Part shown: positions 33,537 through 41,356 of the stretch, piece after piece | Layout of the letters: the number at the start of each line of letters is the position of its first letter | Numbering within the stretch: position 1 is the first letter of the stretch | Assembly (NCBI GenBank): GCA_017517135.1 | Contig: JAFXAK010000010.1 | Coordinates: forward strand, 60,733-124,732 | Length of the DNA: 64,000 nucleotides | Origin: Clostridia bacterium | GTDB taxonomy: Bacteria; Bacillota; Clostridia; Oscillospirales; Acutalibacteraceae | Direction of reading: 5' to 3' | The notes under the pieces: model-generated | The model's database searches: none | What the model was told of the DNA's origin: nothing | What the model saw: the letters and a program-made list of their open reading frames with translations, nothing else | Translations under genes and position numbers: made by a program

Positions 33537-34862
33537 ATGCAGAATGTTTCAAATATAATTTCACAAGCAGTAAGTAAATCTCTTACATCGGTTTTTGGCG
33601 GTGGTTTTCTTCTTTCCGCAGTAAGAAGCGGATTTAAGGGCAAAAAAACAATCGTCCCTTCCGATTTTGCCCCTGTGATTCGTTTTGCCGTCTGCTCCGA
33701 TATTCATCTCAACGGTGAAGAAGGTCAGGAGGCTGCTGCGCGTTTCAGTCAGCTTTTTGACGATATGTATAACTATGCTTCAGACTGTGCATATAACAGA
33801 CTTGATGCCGTTATGGTTGCAGGTGACTTCTCGGGCGGTGGTGCTGAAAAGCAGTATGTGATGTATAATAAAATAACAAAAGAGAAGCTCAGAAAAGAAA
33901 CACAGCTTCTCACAGTTATCGGTAATCACGAGTTTATTGATTACCGTGATGTGGATGCTACTGTCGGTTATACGGTTTATAAAAAATATGTAAGTGATGT
34001 TCTTGATACCGATGTTATTATAAACGGCTATCATTTTATCGGTGTTGCCTATGATGACAACGGCAAGACCTTTACAGGTAAGGTTGAGTGGTTAAAGGAA
34101 CGGCTTAACAATGCAGTTAAAGAAAATCCCGATATGCCGATTTTTGTATATCAGCATCCGCATCCCTTTCTTACTGTTTACGGCAGTGTGAACTGGGGTG
34201 ACCGTGATTTACGAAAGGTGCTTAATAATTATCCCCAGGTTGTGGATTTTTCAGGACATTCACATTATTGTCCTGCTGATCCGCGTTCCGTATGGCAGGG
34301 TGCTTTTACGGCAGTCGGCTGCGGCTCGCTTTCCGCATTTATGGGAAATCTCAACTATATTGAGGGGGATAAGGATGCCCCCGGAAAATCGGGCGGCGCA
34401 TGGGTTGTTGAATGTGATAAAAACGGCAACATTCTTATGCAGCTTTATGATATTGAAAACCGTCAGTTTTTCTCTGATGTGAAATACTATTTTACCGATC
34501 TTACCGATAAAAGTAAGCGCACATACAACTGGCACAAGCAGAAATCCCTCGATACTGCTCCCGTTTTCGAAAAAGGGGCTTCAGTTACCGTATCAAAGAA
34601 TGAAGATGGCGAAAGCGTTATATCTTTCCCTGAAGCGAAAGGCTTTTATGAAGCGGAAAACTATAAAATCACTCTGCTTGACAGCAATAAAAAGAGTGTT
34701 TTTGAAAAAACAGTTATTTCCGATTATGTCCGTGCAACAGAAAATGATGTGTTTGTTAATGTCGGGAAATTATCTTCAGGTGAATATACGGTAAAAATTA
34801 ATTCATATTCTCCCTATGCAAAAAAGGGTGAGAAATTGATCAAAAAAGTTTCGGTAAAATAA
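33537..34862 (+). CDS. Metallophosphoesterase
   Basis: The 441-residue protein has all calcineurin-like motifs: D-x-H in CSDIHLNGE, GD in MVAGDFSGG, GNHE in VIGNHEF, QHPHP and GHSH in FSGHSHY. ATG 33537 follows GAGGTG; the frame from 33468 would overlap the previous gene. The N-terminus has a weak hydrophobic segment and the C-terminal 90 residues look like an Ig/fibronectin-type domain (YENAENYKIT, SGEYTVKI), suggesting a surface or wall-associated location, but no clear signal peptide is seen. Confidence 0.85.
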   Translation: MQNVSNIISQAVSKSLTSVFGGGFLLSAVRSGFKGKKTIVPSDFAPVIRFAVCSDIHLNGEEGQEAAARFSQLFDDMYNYASDCAYNRLDAVMVAGDFSGGGAEKQYVMYNKITKEKLRKETQLLTVIGNHEFIDYRDVDATVGYTVYKKYVSDVLDTDVIINGYHFIGVAYDDNGKTFTGKVEWLKERLNNAVKENPDMPIFVYQHPHPFLTVYGSVNWGDRDLRKVLNNYPQVVDFSGHSHYCPADPRSVWQGAFTAVGCGSLSAFMGNLNYIEGDKDAPGKSGGAWVVECDKNGNILMQLYDIENRQFFSDVKYYFTDLTDKSKRTYNWHKQKSLDTAPVFEKGASVTVSKNEDGESVISFPEAKGFYEAENYKITLLDSNKKSVFEKTVISDYVRATENDVFVNVGKLSSGEYTVKINSYSPYAKKGEKLIKKVSVK

Positions 34863-34883
34863 TTATTATATAGATTTTTAAGT

Positions 34884-34923
34884 AAAAAACTGACTTCGTT
34901 TATTTTCGCAGTCGGTTTTTTTG
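34884..34923 (+). terminator. Terminator after the metallophosphoesterase gene
   Basis: AAAACTGACTTCG pairs with CGCAGTCGGTTTT (a few mismatches) followed by T7. Confidence 0.75.
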
Positions 34924-35008
34924 TGTTTATTATTAAAAATATGTAATGAATGTTTTTATTTCCGGTCTATCAGGGTGAAAGGCCTTATCAGAAAAAGGGA
35001 GTGATGAT

Positions 35009-35569
35009 GTGGATGATAAGAAGATAATAAAGCTTTATTTTGAGCGCTCGCAAAAGGCTATAGCAGAAACTGCGCGAAAATACGGAAGATACTGTCATTA
35101 TATTGCATTTAATATTGTCGGTAATGATTCTGATGCCGAAGAATGTGTGAACGATACATATCTTCGTGTATGGAATGCCGTTCCCCCCACGCGTCCTGAT
35201 AATTTGCAAACCTTTATCGGCAGAATTGTACGCAATCTTGCATTGAACAGGTATGAAAAAATGTCCGCCCGGAAACGCGGGGCGGGGCAGATACCGTTGA
35301 TTTTAGACGAATTATATGAATGTATCCCCGATAAAAACGGTGATGAAAAAATTGTTGATGATATCATCATAAAAAGAACGATTGATGCATTTTTATCTGA
35401 ATTGCAGACAGATTCCCGTAAAATTTTCATCCGCCGTTACTGGTATATGTGTTCTGTAAAAGAAATTGCTCAGGAATACGGTATAAGTGAGAGCAAGGTT
35501 TGTGTTTCTCTGTACAGAACAAGGGAGAAGCTCAGGAAAAAATTAGAGGAAGAAGGTATATCTGTATGA
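35009..35569 (+). CDS. ECF-type RNA polymerase sigma factor
   Basis: A 186-residue sigma-70-family protein with region 2 (DAEECVNDTYLRVWNAVPPTRP, near residues 45-66) and region 4 (SVKEIAQEYGISESKVCVSLYRTREKLRKKL). It starts at GTG 35009 after GGGAG. The gene ends in an ATGA overlap with the next gene, which looks like its anti-sigma factor, so the two form a translationally coupled pair typical of Clostridial ECF systems. Confidence 0.88.
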   Translation: MDDKKIIKLYFERSQKAIAETARKYGRYCHYIAFNIVGNDSDAEECVNDTYLRVWNAVPPTRPDNLQTFIGRIVRNLALNRYEKMSARKRGAGQIPLILDELYECIPDKNGDEKIVDDIIIKRTIDAFLSELQTDSRKIFIRRYWYMCSVKEIAQEYGISESKVCVSLYRTREKLRKKLEEEGISV

Positions 35570-36714
35570 AAACAAAAAAACTGTTATCTGTTTTAGGAGA
35601 TATTGACGATAAATACATAATTGAAGCCGAGGCGAAAGCAAAGAAACAAAAGAAGCCCTTGTTGCTGAAAATATCAGCAATTGCAGCCTGTCTTGCCGTT
35701 GTAATTCTGAGTATTGTTGTACTGCAGTCAGAGCCTCAACTGACGACATTGACATTGAGTGAAGAAGACAAAGCCTTTGGTTTTGAGGGATATTTTGCTC
35801 ATAGTATTGATGAGTTAAAGAATAATAACCCTTGGAGTGAAAACAGTAAATTAAAAGCATTGCCTGTTTATAGTAATACATTCTATAAGTATACAGAAGA
35901 TTGGATTGTGACCGAGCCCGACACGGACGCAATGAAAAGTATTTTGCTTGAAACTGCCGAAGCGTTATCTATGGATGCTGAAAAAATTCCCGTTTCCGAA
36001 ACAATTGCATCGGACGGCTTAGAAATCTACAGTTATTATATTGAGAATGAAAATTATAAAGTAGAGGTAAATTCCTGGATGCAGGTAAACATTTTTTTGA
36101 AGAAAACCGATGCTTTACCCGACGGCTATACCTTACATTGCAATGCTTCATATGATGAGCTTTACAAAACAGCTGAGTTTTTGAAAAATGAATATAAAGA
36201 ATTGCTCAATATGAAAAATCCTGCAATAGATATATCCCTTGGAGATTATACTGTTGACGGTGACAGACTCTGGTATGTATCATTTTATGAAAATTCATCA
36301 GATTTGAGTGAAGCAATCATTAATTATAATTTCAGCCGAATTTATTTTTACGGTGATGATAACGGTGAGCTTTGTCAGATTTCATTTTCTTGTGCGGATA
36401 AAGAAGAAAAGCTCGGTGATTATCCCATTATTGATGAACAAGAAGCATTGGCGTTGTTGATTGACGGAAAATATATGACAAGTGTACCAGAAAAATTCCC
36501 CGGCAGAGACTGTGTAAAAAAGGTTGAGCTTGTTTACCGCAATACAAACAGAGATAATGTATTTATGCCTTATTATAAGTTCTATGTACAGGTGGATATA
36601 ACAAACGCTTCAAGCAGCGAATTAGGACTTGTTGATTTCGGTATTTATTACGTTCCTGCAGTTGAGGGCAGATATATAGAAAATATGCCGCAATGGGACG
36701 GCAGCTTTAATTAA
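35566..36714 (+). CDS. Membrane-anchored putative anti-sigma factor
   Basis: A 382-residue protein overlapping the sigma gene by 4 bp (ATG 35566). The N-terminal MKTKKLLSVLGDIDDKYI and charged helix are cytoplasmic, a transmembrane segment lies at about residues 42-60 (ISAIAACLAVVILSIVVL), and about 320 extracytoplasmic residues follow. Such proteins in Clostridia often sense the envelope. No zinc-binding HxxxCxxC of ZAS anti-sigmas is seen, so the anti-sigma role is inferred from the overlap and topology. Confidence 0.65.
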   Translation: MKTKKLLSVLGDIDDKYIIEAEAKAKKQKKPLLLKISAIAACLAVVILSIVVLQSEPQLTTLTLSEEDKAFGFEGYFAHSIDELKNNNPWSENSKLKALPVYSNTFYKYTEDWIVTEPDTDAMKSILLETAEALSMDAEKIPVSETIASDGLEIYSYYIENENYKVEVNSWMQVNIFLKKTDALPDGYTLHCNASYDELYKTAEFLKNEYKELLNMKNPAIDISLGDYTVDGDRLWYVSFYENSSDLSEAIINYNFSRIYFYGDDNGELCQISFSCADKEEKLGDYPIIDEQEALALLIDGKYMTSVPEKFPGRDCVKKVELVYRNTNRDNVFMPYYKFYVQVDITNASSSELGLVDFGIYYVPAVEGRYIENMPQWDGSFN

Positions 36715-36740
36715 TGTATAAAAGTATGAGTAGTATAAAA

Positions 36741-36775
36741 AGAACTGTTACTGAAAATGTAACGGTTCTTTTTTT
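36741..36775 (+). terminator. Terminator after the ECF sigma operon
   Basis: AGAACTGTTAC pairs with GTAACGGTTCT around TGAAAAT, followed by T8. Confidence 0.88.
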
Positions 36776-36781
36776 GTCATT

Positions 36782-36810
36782 GTCATAAAACCCGTCCCGG
36801 TAACATAAGT
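36782..36810 (+). promoter_or_regulatory. Putative SigmaE-dependent promoter of spoIVA
   Basis: GTCATAA at 36782-36788 and CATAAGT at 36804-36810, with 15 bp between, resemble the SigmaE -35 (GTCATATT) and -10 (CATACAAT) elements. spoIVA of B. subtilis is SigmaE-dependent, which fits. No sigma-A consensus is seen here. Confidence 0.55.
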
Positions 36811-36843
36811 ATGTACAGAAAATGATAATTGCGGAGGATTGTT

Positions 36844-38322
36844 ATGACAAGCACAAGCATTTATAAAGACATTGCCGCCAGAACGGGCGGAGATATTTAC
36901 ATAGGAGTTGTGGGACCTGTAAGAACAGGTAAATCAACTTTTATCAAGAAATTTTTTGAAACTCTGATAATTCCCAATATGCCTGCGGATTTTTCAAGGG
37001 AAAGGATGATTGACGAGCTTCCTCAGTCATCGGCAGGCAGAACAATTATGACAACAGAGCCTAAATTCGTACCCGAAAAAGCCGCAGATATAGTTCTTGA
37101 TAATCAGACAAAGCTGAATGTACGCCTGGTTGACTGTGTTGGCTATATTGTTCCGTCTTCTCTCGGTTATATTGAGAATGAAGCACCGAGAATGGTTAAA
37201 ACTCCGTGGTTTGAGGATGAGATTCCTTTTAATATGGCGGCAGAAATCGGCACGCAGAAGGTTATAAAGGAGCACGCAACGATAGGGCTTGTTATAACCT
37301 CCGACGGCAGTATAAGCGAGATTCCGCGCGATGAATATGAAGAAGCGGAGGAAAGAGTAGTAAACGAGCTAAAGGAAATCAACAAGCCGTTTATAATGCT
37401 TCTCAACTGTATGTATCCGCAAAGTGCGGCAGTTATAAGCCTTGCTAAAGAATTGGAGGAAAAATACTCAGTTCCCGTTGTCCCTGTCAACTGTCTGCAC
37501 ATAACCGAAGAGGAAATAAAAGATATTCTCACTAAGGTTTTGTTTGAATTTCCGCTGAAAAAGGTTGTAATCAGGCTGCCGAGCTGGATTAAAGGACTTG
37601 ATGCCGAGAGTGATTTTAAGAAAAATCTTATATCAGATATAAAATCGTCAAGCGATTCTCTGAAAAAAATGCGAGAGCTTGAGTGTTTTACATCTTCTCT
37701 TTGTGAATGTCAGGATGTCGTGTATTCCAATATCGAAAGAATACATCTCGGTGACGGTACCGCCTTTGTGAAAGCAGATATCGATAACAGGATTTTTTAT
37801 GATATCATTTCAGAAATTGCGGGAATTGAAATACACAACGATGCACAGCTTATAGATAACATAAAAGAGCTTATGAGCATCAAGCATAAGTATCGTAAAA
37901 TTGAAGCAGCCCTCGAGCAGGTAAACTCAACGGGCTATGGTATTGTAATGCCGTCTATTGAAGAGCTGTCACTTGAAGAGCCTGAAATTATGAAGCAGGG
38001 AAGCAGATACGGTGTAAGACTGAAGGCCAGCGCTCCGTCAATTCATTTGCTTAAAGCAGATATAAAAACAGAGGTAGCACCTATTGTGGGCAGCGAAAAG
38101 CAGAGTGAAGACCTTATAAAATATCTGCTTGACGGCTTTGAAGAGGATCCGTCAAAAATCTGGGAATCAAATATTTTCGGAAAATCTCTCAATGACCTTG
38201 TGAATGAAGGTCTGCGTGCAAAGCTTATGCATATGCCGAATGAGGCAAGAATGAAACTGCAGCAAACACTTGAAAGAGTTATAAACGAAGGTTGCAACGG
38301 ACTTATCTGTATTATAATCTAA
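36844..38322 (+). CDS. spoIVA: Stage IV sporulation protein A, spore coat ATPase
   Basis: SpoIVA polymerises with ATP on the forespore surface and forms the coat basement layer. The 492-residue protein has Walker A GPVRTGKST at residues 24-32, a long P-loop domain, a middle domain with SLGYIENEAPRM and NRIF-type segment, and the C-terminal SpoIVA domain ending in NEGCNGLICIII. ATG 36844 follows GCGGAGGA; the upstream frame start at 36829 is less likely. Confidence 0.95.
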   Translation: MTSTSIYKDIAARTGGDIYIGVVGPVRTGKSTFIKKFFETLIIPNMPADFSRERMIDELPQSSAGRTIMTTEPKFVPEKAADIVLDNQTKLNVRLVDCVGYIVPSSLGYIENEAPRMVKTPWFEDEIPFNMAAEIGTQKVIKEHATIGLVITSDGSISEIPRDEYEEAEERVVNELKEINKPFIMLLNCMYPQSAAVISLAKELEEKYSVPVVPVNCLHITEEEIKDILTKVLFEFPLKKVVIRLPSWIKGLDAESDFKKNLISDIKSSSDSLKKMRELECFTSSLCECQDVVYSNIERIHLGDGTAFVKADIDNRIFYDIISEIAGIEIHNDAQLIDNIKELMSIKHKYRKIEAALEQVNSTGYGIVMPSIEELSLEEPEIMKQGSRYGVRLKASAPSIHLLKADIKTEVAPIVGSEKQSEDLIKYLLDGFEEDPSKIWESNIFGKSLNDLVNEGLRAKLMHMPNEARMKLQQTLERVINEGCNGLICIII

Positions 38323-38327
38323 CTAAA

Positions 38328-38359
38328 TAGGGGGCAGCCGGTTTTTCCGTCTGCCCCTA
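38328..38359. terminator. Hairpin between spoIVA and rnhA
   Basis: A GC-rich stem TAGGGGGCAG/CTGCCCCTA with an inner CGG/CCG pair lies between the convergent genes. The U-tract is poor, so it may be a weak bidirectional terminator. Confidence 0.6.
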
Positions 38360-38362
38360 AAC

Positions 38363-38800
38363 TTATACATATTTCTGATATTCCTGAACGGCTATTTTAT
38401 CACAGCGTTCATTTTCAGGATGTCCTGCGTGTCCCTTTATCCATTGAAAGGTAACCGAATGCTTTTGCAGGAGATTGTCGAGCTCCTGCCATAGCTCAGG
38501 ATTCAGAACGGCTTTTCCGTCACTTTTTTTCCAGCCCTTTTGCTTCCAGTTTGCAAGCCATTTCTGATTAATTGCATCACACACATATTTTGAATCAGAC
38601 ACAACTGTTACATTACAGCTTCTTTTCAATGCTTTCAGTCCCTCAATAACGGCAGAAAGCTCCATTCTGTTGTTAGTTGTGGATTCAAAGCCTGCACTTA
38701 TTATTTTTTCATATTCACCGTATTTCAATATTGCACAAAAGCCTCCCGGTCCCGGATTTCCCGAGCACGCTCCGTCTGTATATAAAAAGACTGTATCCAC
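38363..38800 (-). CDS. rnhA: Ribonuclease HI
   Basis: RNase HI removes RNA from RNA-DNA hybrids. The 145-residue protein has catalytic D9, E47, D69 and D134 in the contexts YTDGACSGN, RMELSA, VVSDSK and ERCDKIA. It starts at GTG 38800 with GGAGG upstream at about 38811 on the minus strand. It lies convergent to spoIVA. Confidence 0.95.
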   Translation of the reverse strand: MDTVFLYTDGACSGNPGPGGFCAILKYGEYEKIISAGFESTTNNRMELSAVIEGLKALKRSCNVTVVSDSKYVCDAINQKWLANWKQKGWKKSDGKAVLNPELWQELDNLLQKHSVTFQWIKGHAGHPENERCDKIAVQEYQKYV

Positions 38801-38926
38801 AAAAACTTACCTCCAAGATATTTTAAGTAATACTATCATATTATCGTTTTAATTTCAACTTTTTAATGACTAAATAATATATACGCGGTAAATAATATTT
38901 TTGAAATTGCTGAAAGGAAGTTATGA

Positions 38927-41224
38927 ATGAAAGCTGTAATTATGTGCGGCGGGACGGGGAGCCGCTTGCGGCCTCTTACCGAAAACAAGCCGAAGCCTAT
39001 GATAAAGCTGCTCAACAGACCTATGATAGAAATTATTTTGGAGTCTGTTATAGCGGCAGGTATACACGATATTTATTTGTCTTTGGGGTATATGGCAAAT
39101 GATATCATCGGATTCTGCGAAACAAGAAAATTCGGTGCAGATATTCATTATTGTGAAGAAGCAAAGCCCTTGGGTACGGCAGGCGGGGTTAAAAACTGTA
39201 TTAAGTCAAGTGACGAGGACATTCTTGTTTTAAGCGGAGATAATGTTTTCGATTTTGATATAAACAGAATTGCCGATTTCCATTATGCTGCCGATTCTGA
39301 TTTTACGGTTGTCGGAACGAATGTTGCCGATCCCAGAGAATACGGTGTTATTGTAAAGGATGATGACGGCAGTATCCGTTCATTTGTGGAAAAGCCCTTG
39401 TGGGAAGGTGCTTTTTCAAATCTTATCAATACGGGTATGTATCTTTTTAAGGGAAAAATTCTCGACCTTATTCCCGAAAATACATTTTATGATTTTTCCG
39501 AAAATCTTTTCCCGCAGCTGTTTTCCGAAAATATGCGTTTTATGTGTTATCAGGCAGACGGCTTCTGGGGAGATATAGGGGAGTTTCAGGCATACAGAAA
39601 GGTTACTCGGGATGTATTCGACGGTAAGCTCAAAAATTTTTCTTTTAATGAAACATTGTATACAGATGATTTTCAGAATGATAACGGAAGTGTTATTTTT
39701 ACACCCTGCCTTATCGGGAAAAATACAAAAATCGGTAAAAATACAAAAATCGGACCGTATTGTGTTATAGGAAACGATTGTATTATCGGCAATGACTGTG
39801 TGTTATCTGGTGCAATAACAGGAGATTTCTGTGAAATCGGCAATGATACGGATATTCATAATGCAATTCTTTCGGAAAATGTTGTTTTGCACGAAAATAC
39901 TTTTGTAGAAGAAAATGCAATAATCGGTTTTGGTGCCGAGGTTGGCAGATTTTCAAGAATTTTATCGGGCAGTAAGGTCTGGCCGGGAAAAAAAGTGTCA
40001 CCCGAATCGGTTGTAAGCCACGATATGTTTTTTGAAACACCCGATGAAATAGAATTTGATGCCTTCGGGCTTTCGGGAAAAATATTTTCACAGTTTACCG
40101 TAAGTGATGCGGCAAAAATAGGTCAGGCAATAGCGAGTGTAAAAGGTGTTCAGCGTATAGGGGTAGGCTCGGACGGTAAAAACAGCTCTGCAATTTTCAA
40201 GAATCTGTGTGCGTGCGGTATACAGTCAAGCGGTGTTTTCTGTTATGATTTTGAAGAAATGTATAAATCTCAGGCGTATTTTTATTCTGTTTACTGTTCA
40301 CTTGATGCTTTTGTTTTTGTTTCCGTCAACGGAGATATTCTGAATTTTTCTTTCTCAGGTAAAAACGGCTTGCCGATATCGAGCAGAACCTCAAGGCTCA
40401 TAAACAATAATTTCAGATTTTCATCCTTTGTTTTTGCAAAAGAAGCCGATTGCAAGGATGTTTACCGTATGAATCTGCTTTCAACCGTTTACAAGTCTGC
40501 TCTTCAGAAGACACTTACCGCAAATATCAGCGATATGGCTGTAAGTGTTGAGTGTGAAAACCGCTGTCTTAAAGAGCTTTTTGAAGATTTTCTGAATAAA
40601 AACGGCTGTTCTGACAAAAAAGGGCTGCAGTTTCTTATAAATGAACACGGAACAAATATGTATTGCATTGAAAATGAGAAATTTTATTCAGGTGCGAAAA
40701 TAATCTCTGTTATCTGTGAAATTGAAGCCGCAGCGGGAAATGATCTTGTTATTCCCGAGGATGCCCCCGCAGGGATTGAGAAAATTGCACAAAAATACGG
40801 TAAAAAGGTTACAAGAATATACGAAAACTCAAGACCGTATACAGATAATGAAAGCATTTCAATAGCATCATATCTCTGGGCATTTGACAGCGTATTTTTA
40901 TGTGTAAAGCTTCTGCAGATAATGAGTGAAGCTAAAATGACATTGCAGCAGCTTTGTGATTTACAGGAGGATTTTGCTTTAAGAAAGAGTATAATAGAAT
41001 TTGACTGTGAACCGGGTGAGGTACGGAAAAAAATTTTGGCAAGCGGTGCGGGTAAACTCAGCGAGGACGATGTGTTTTTTGTTTTTGAAACAAGAAAGGG
41101 TATCGTAAGAATGCGTCAGATGGGCAATTCAAGCAGAATAAGAATGCTTGTTGAAGCCGCAGATATGGAAACCGCAAAAGAAATTGCGGTAGATGTATCA
41201 GGTAAATTCTCGCTAACCGATTGA
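38927..41224 (+). CDS. Sugar-1-phosphate nucleotidyltransferase fused to a phosphohexomutase-like domain
   Basis: The 765-residue protein starts with a nucleotidyltransferase core (MCGGTGSRLRPLTENKPKPM, D in GDNVFDFD), has a left-handed beta-helix of hexapeptide repeats (about 255-360) and a C-terminal phosphomannomutase/phosphoglucomutase-like region (about 375-765). In the latter, the phosphoserine TASHNP and metal-binding DGD loops are not recognisable, so that half is probably not catalytic and may regulate. Such ManC/GlmU-like fusions occur in Firmicutes and Archaea; GDP-mannose or UDP-glucose are possible products. Confidence 0.8.
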   Translation: MKAVIMCGGTGSRLRPLTENKPKPMIKLLNRPMIEIILESVIAAGIHDIYLSLGYMANDIIGFCETRKFGADIHYCEEAKPLGTAGGVKNCIKSSDEDILVLSGDNVFDFDINRIADFHYAADSDFTVVGTNVADPREYGVIVKDDDGSIRSFVEKPLWEGAFSNLINTGMYLFKGKILDLIPENTFYDFSENLFPQLFSENMRFMCYQADGFWGDIGEFQAYRKVTRDVFDGKLKNFSFNETLYTDDFQNDNGSVIFTPCLIGKNTKIGKNTKIGPYCVIGNDCIIGNDCVLSGAITGDFCEIGNDTDIHNAILSENVVLHENTFVEENAIIGFGAEVGRFSRILSGSKVWPGKKVSPESVVSHDMFFETPDEIEFDAFGLSGKIFSQFTVSDAAKIGQAIASVKGVQRIGVGSDGKNSSAIFKNLCACGIQSSGVFCYDFEEMYKSQAYFYSVYCSLDAFVFVSVNGDILNFSFSGKNGLPISSRTSRLINNNFRFSSFVFAKEADCKDVYRMNLLSTVYKSALQKTLTANISDMAVSVECENRCLKELFEDFLNKNGCSDKKGLQFLINEHGTNMYCIENEKFYSGAKIISVICEIEAAAGNDLVIPEDAPAGIEKIAQKYGKKVTRIYENSRPYTDNESISIASYLWAFDSVFLCVKLLQIMSEAKMTLQQLCDLQEDFALRKSIIEFDCEPGEVRKKILASGAGKLSEDDVFFVFETRKGIVRMRQMGNSSRIRMLVEAADMETAKEIAVDVSGKFSLTD

Positions 41225-41249
41225 CAATATTAATAAAAAATAGTATGAT
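41221..41249 (+). promoter_or_regulatory. Promoter of rnjA
   Basis: TTGACA at 41221-41226 (overlapping the previous stop codon) and TATGAT at 41244-41249, 17 bp apart. It gives a leader of about 100 nt before rnjA. Confidence 0.75.
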
Positions 41250-41282
41250 AAAGTGATTATAAATTTTTATTCTGACTTTTTA

Positions 41283-41355
41283 TGCACAGGTGGAGGAAAA
41301 TAAATTGCTTTCCGTACCTTGTGCACTTACATATAAACAATTAATAAGGAGATAA
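41283..41355 (+). promoter_or_regulatory. Structured rnjA leader with a possible 16-codon upstream ORF
   Basis: TGCACAGGT (41283-41291) pairs with ACC(T)TTGTGCA (41316-41325) and an inner GGAAA (41295-41299) pairs with TTTCC (41309-41313). GGAGG at 41292-41296 is 8 bp before TTG 41305, which could start a 16-residue peptide (LSVPCALTYKQLIRR) that stops at 41355, one base before the rnjA ATG. The structure would hide the first ribosome-binding site; a regulatory role is an inference. Confidence 0.45.
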
Positions 41356-41356
41356 T

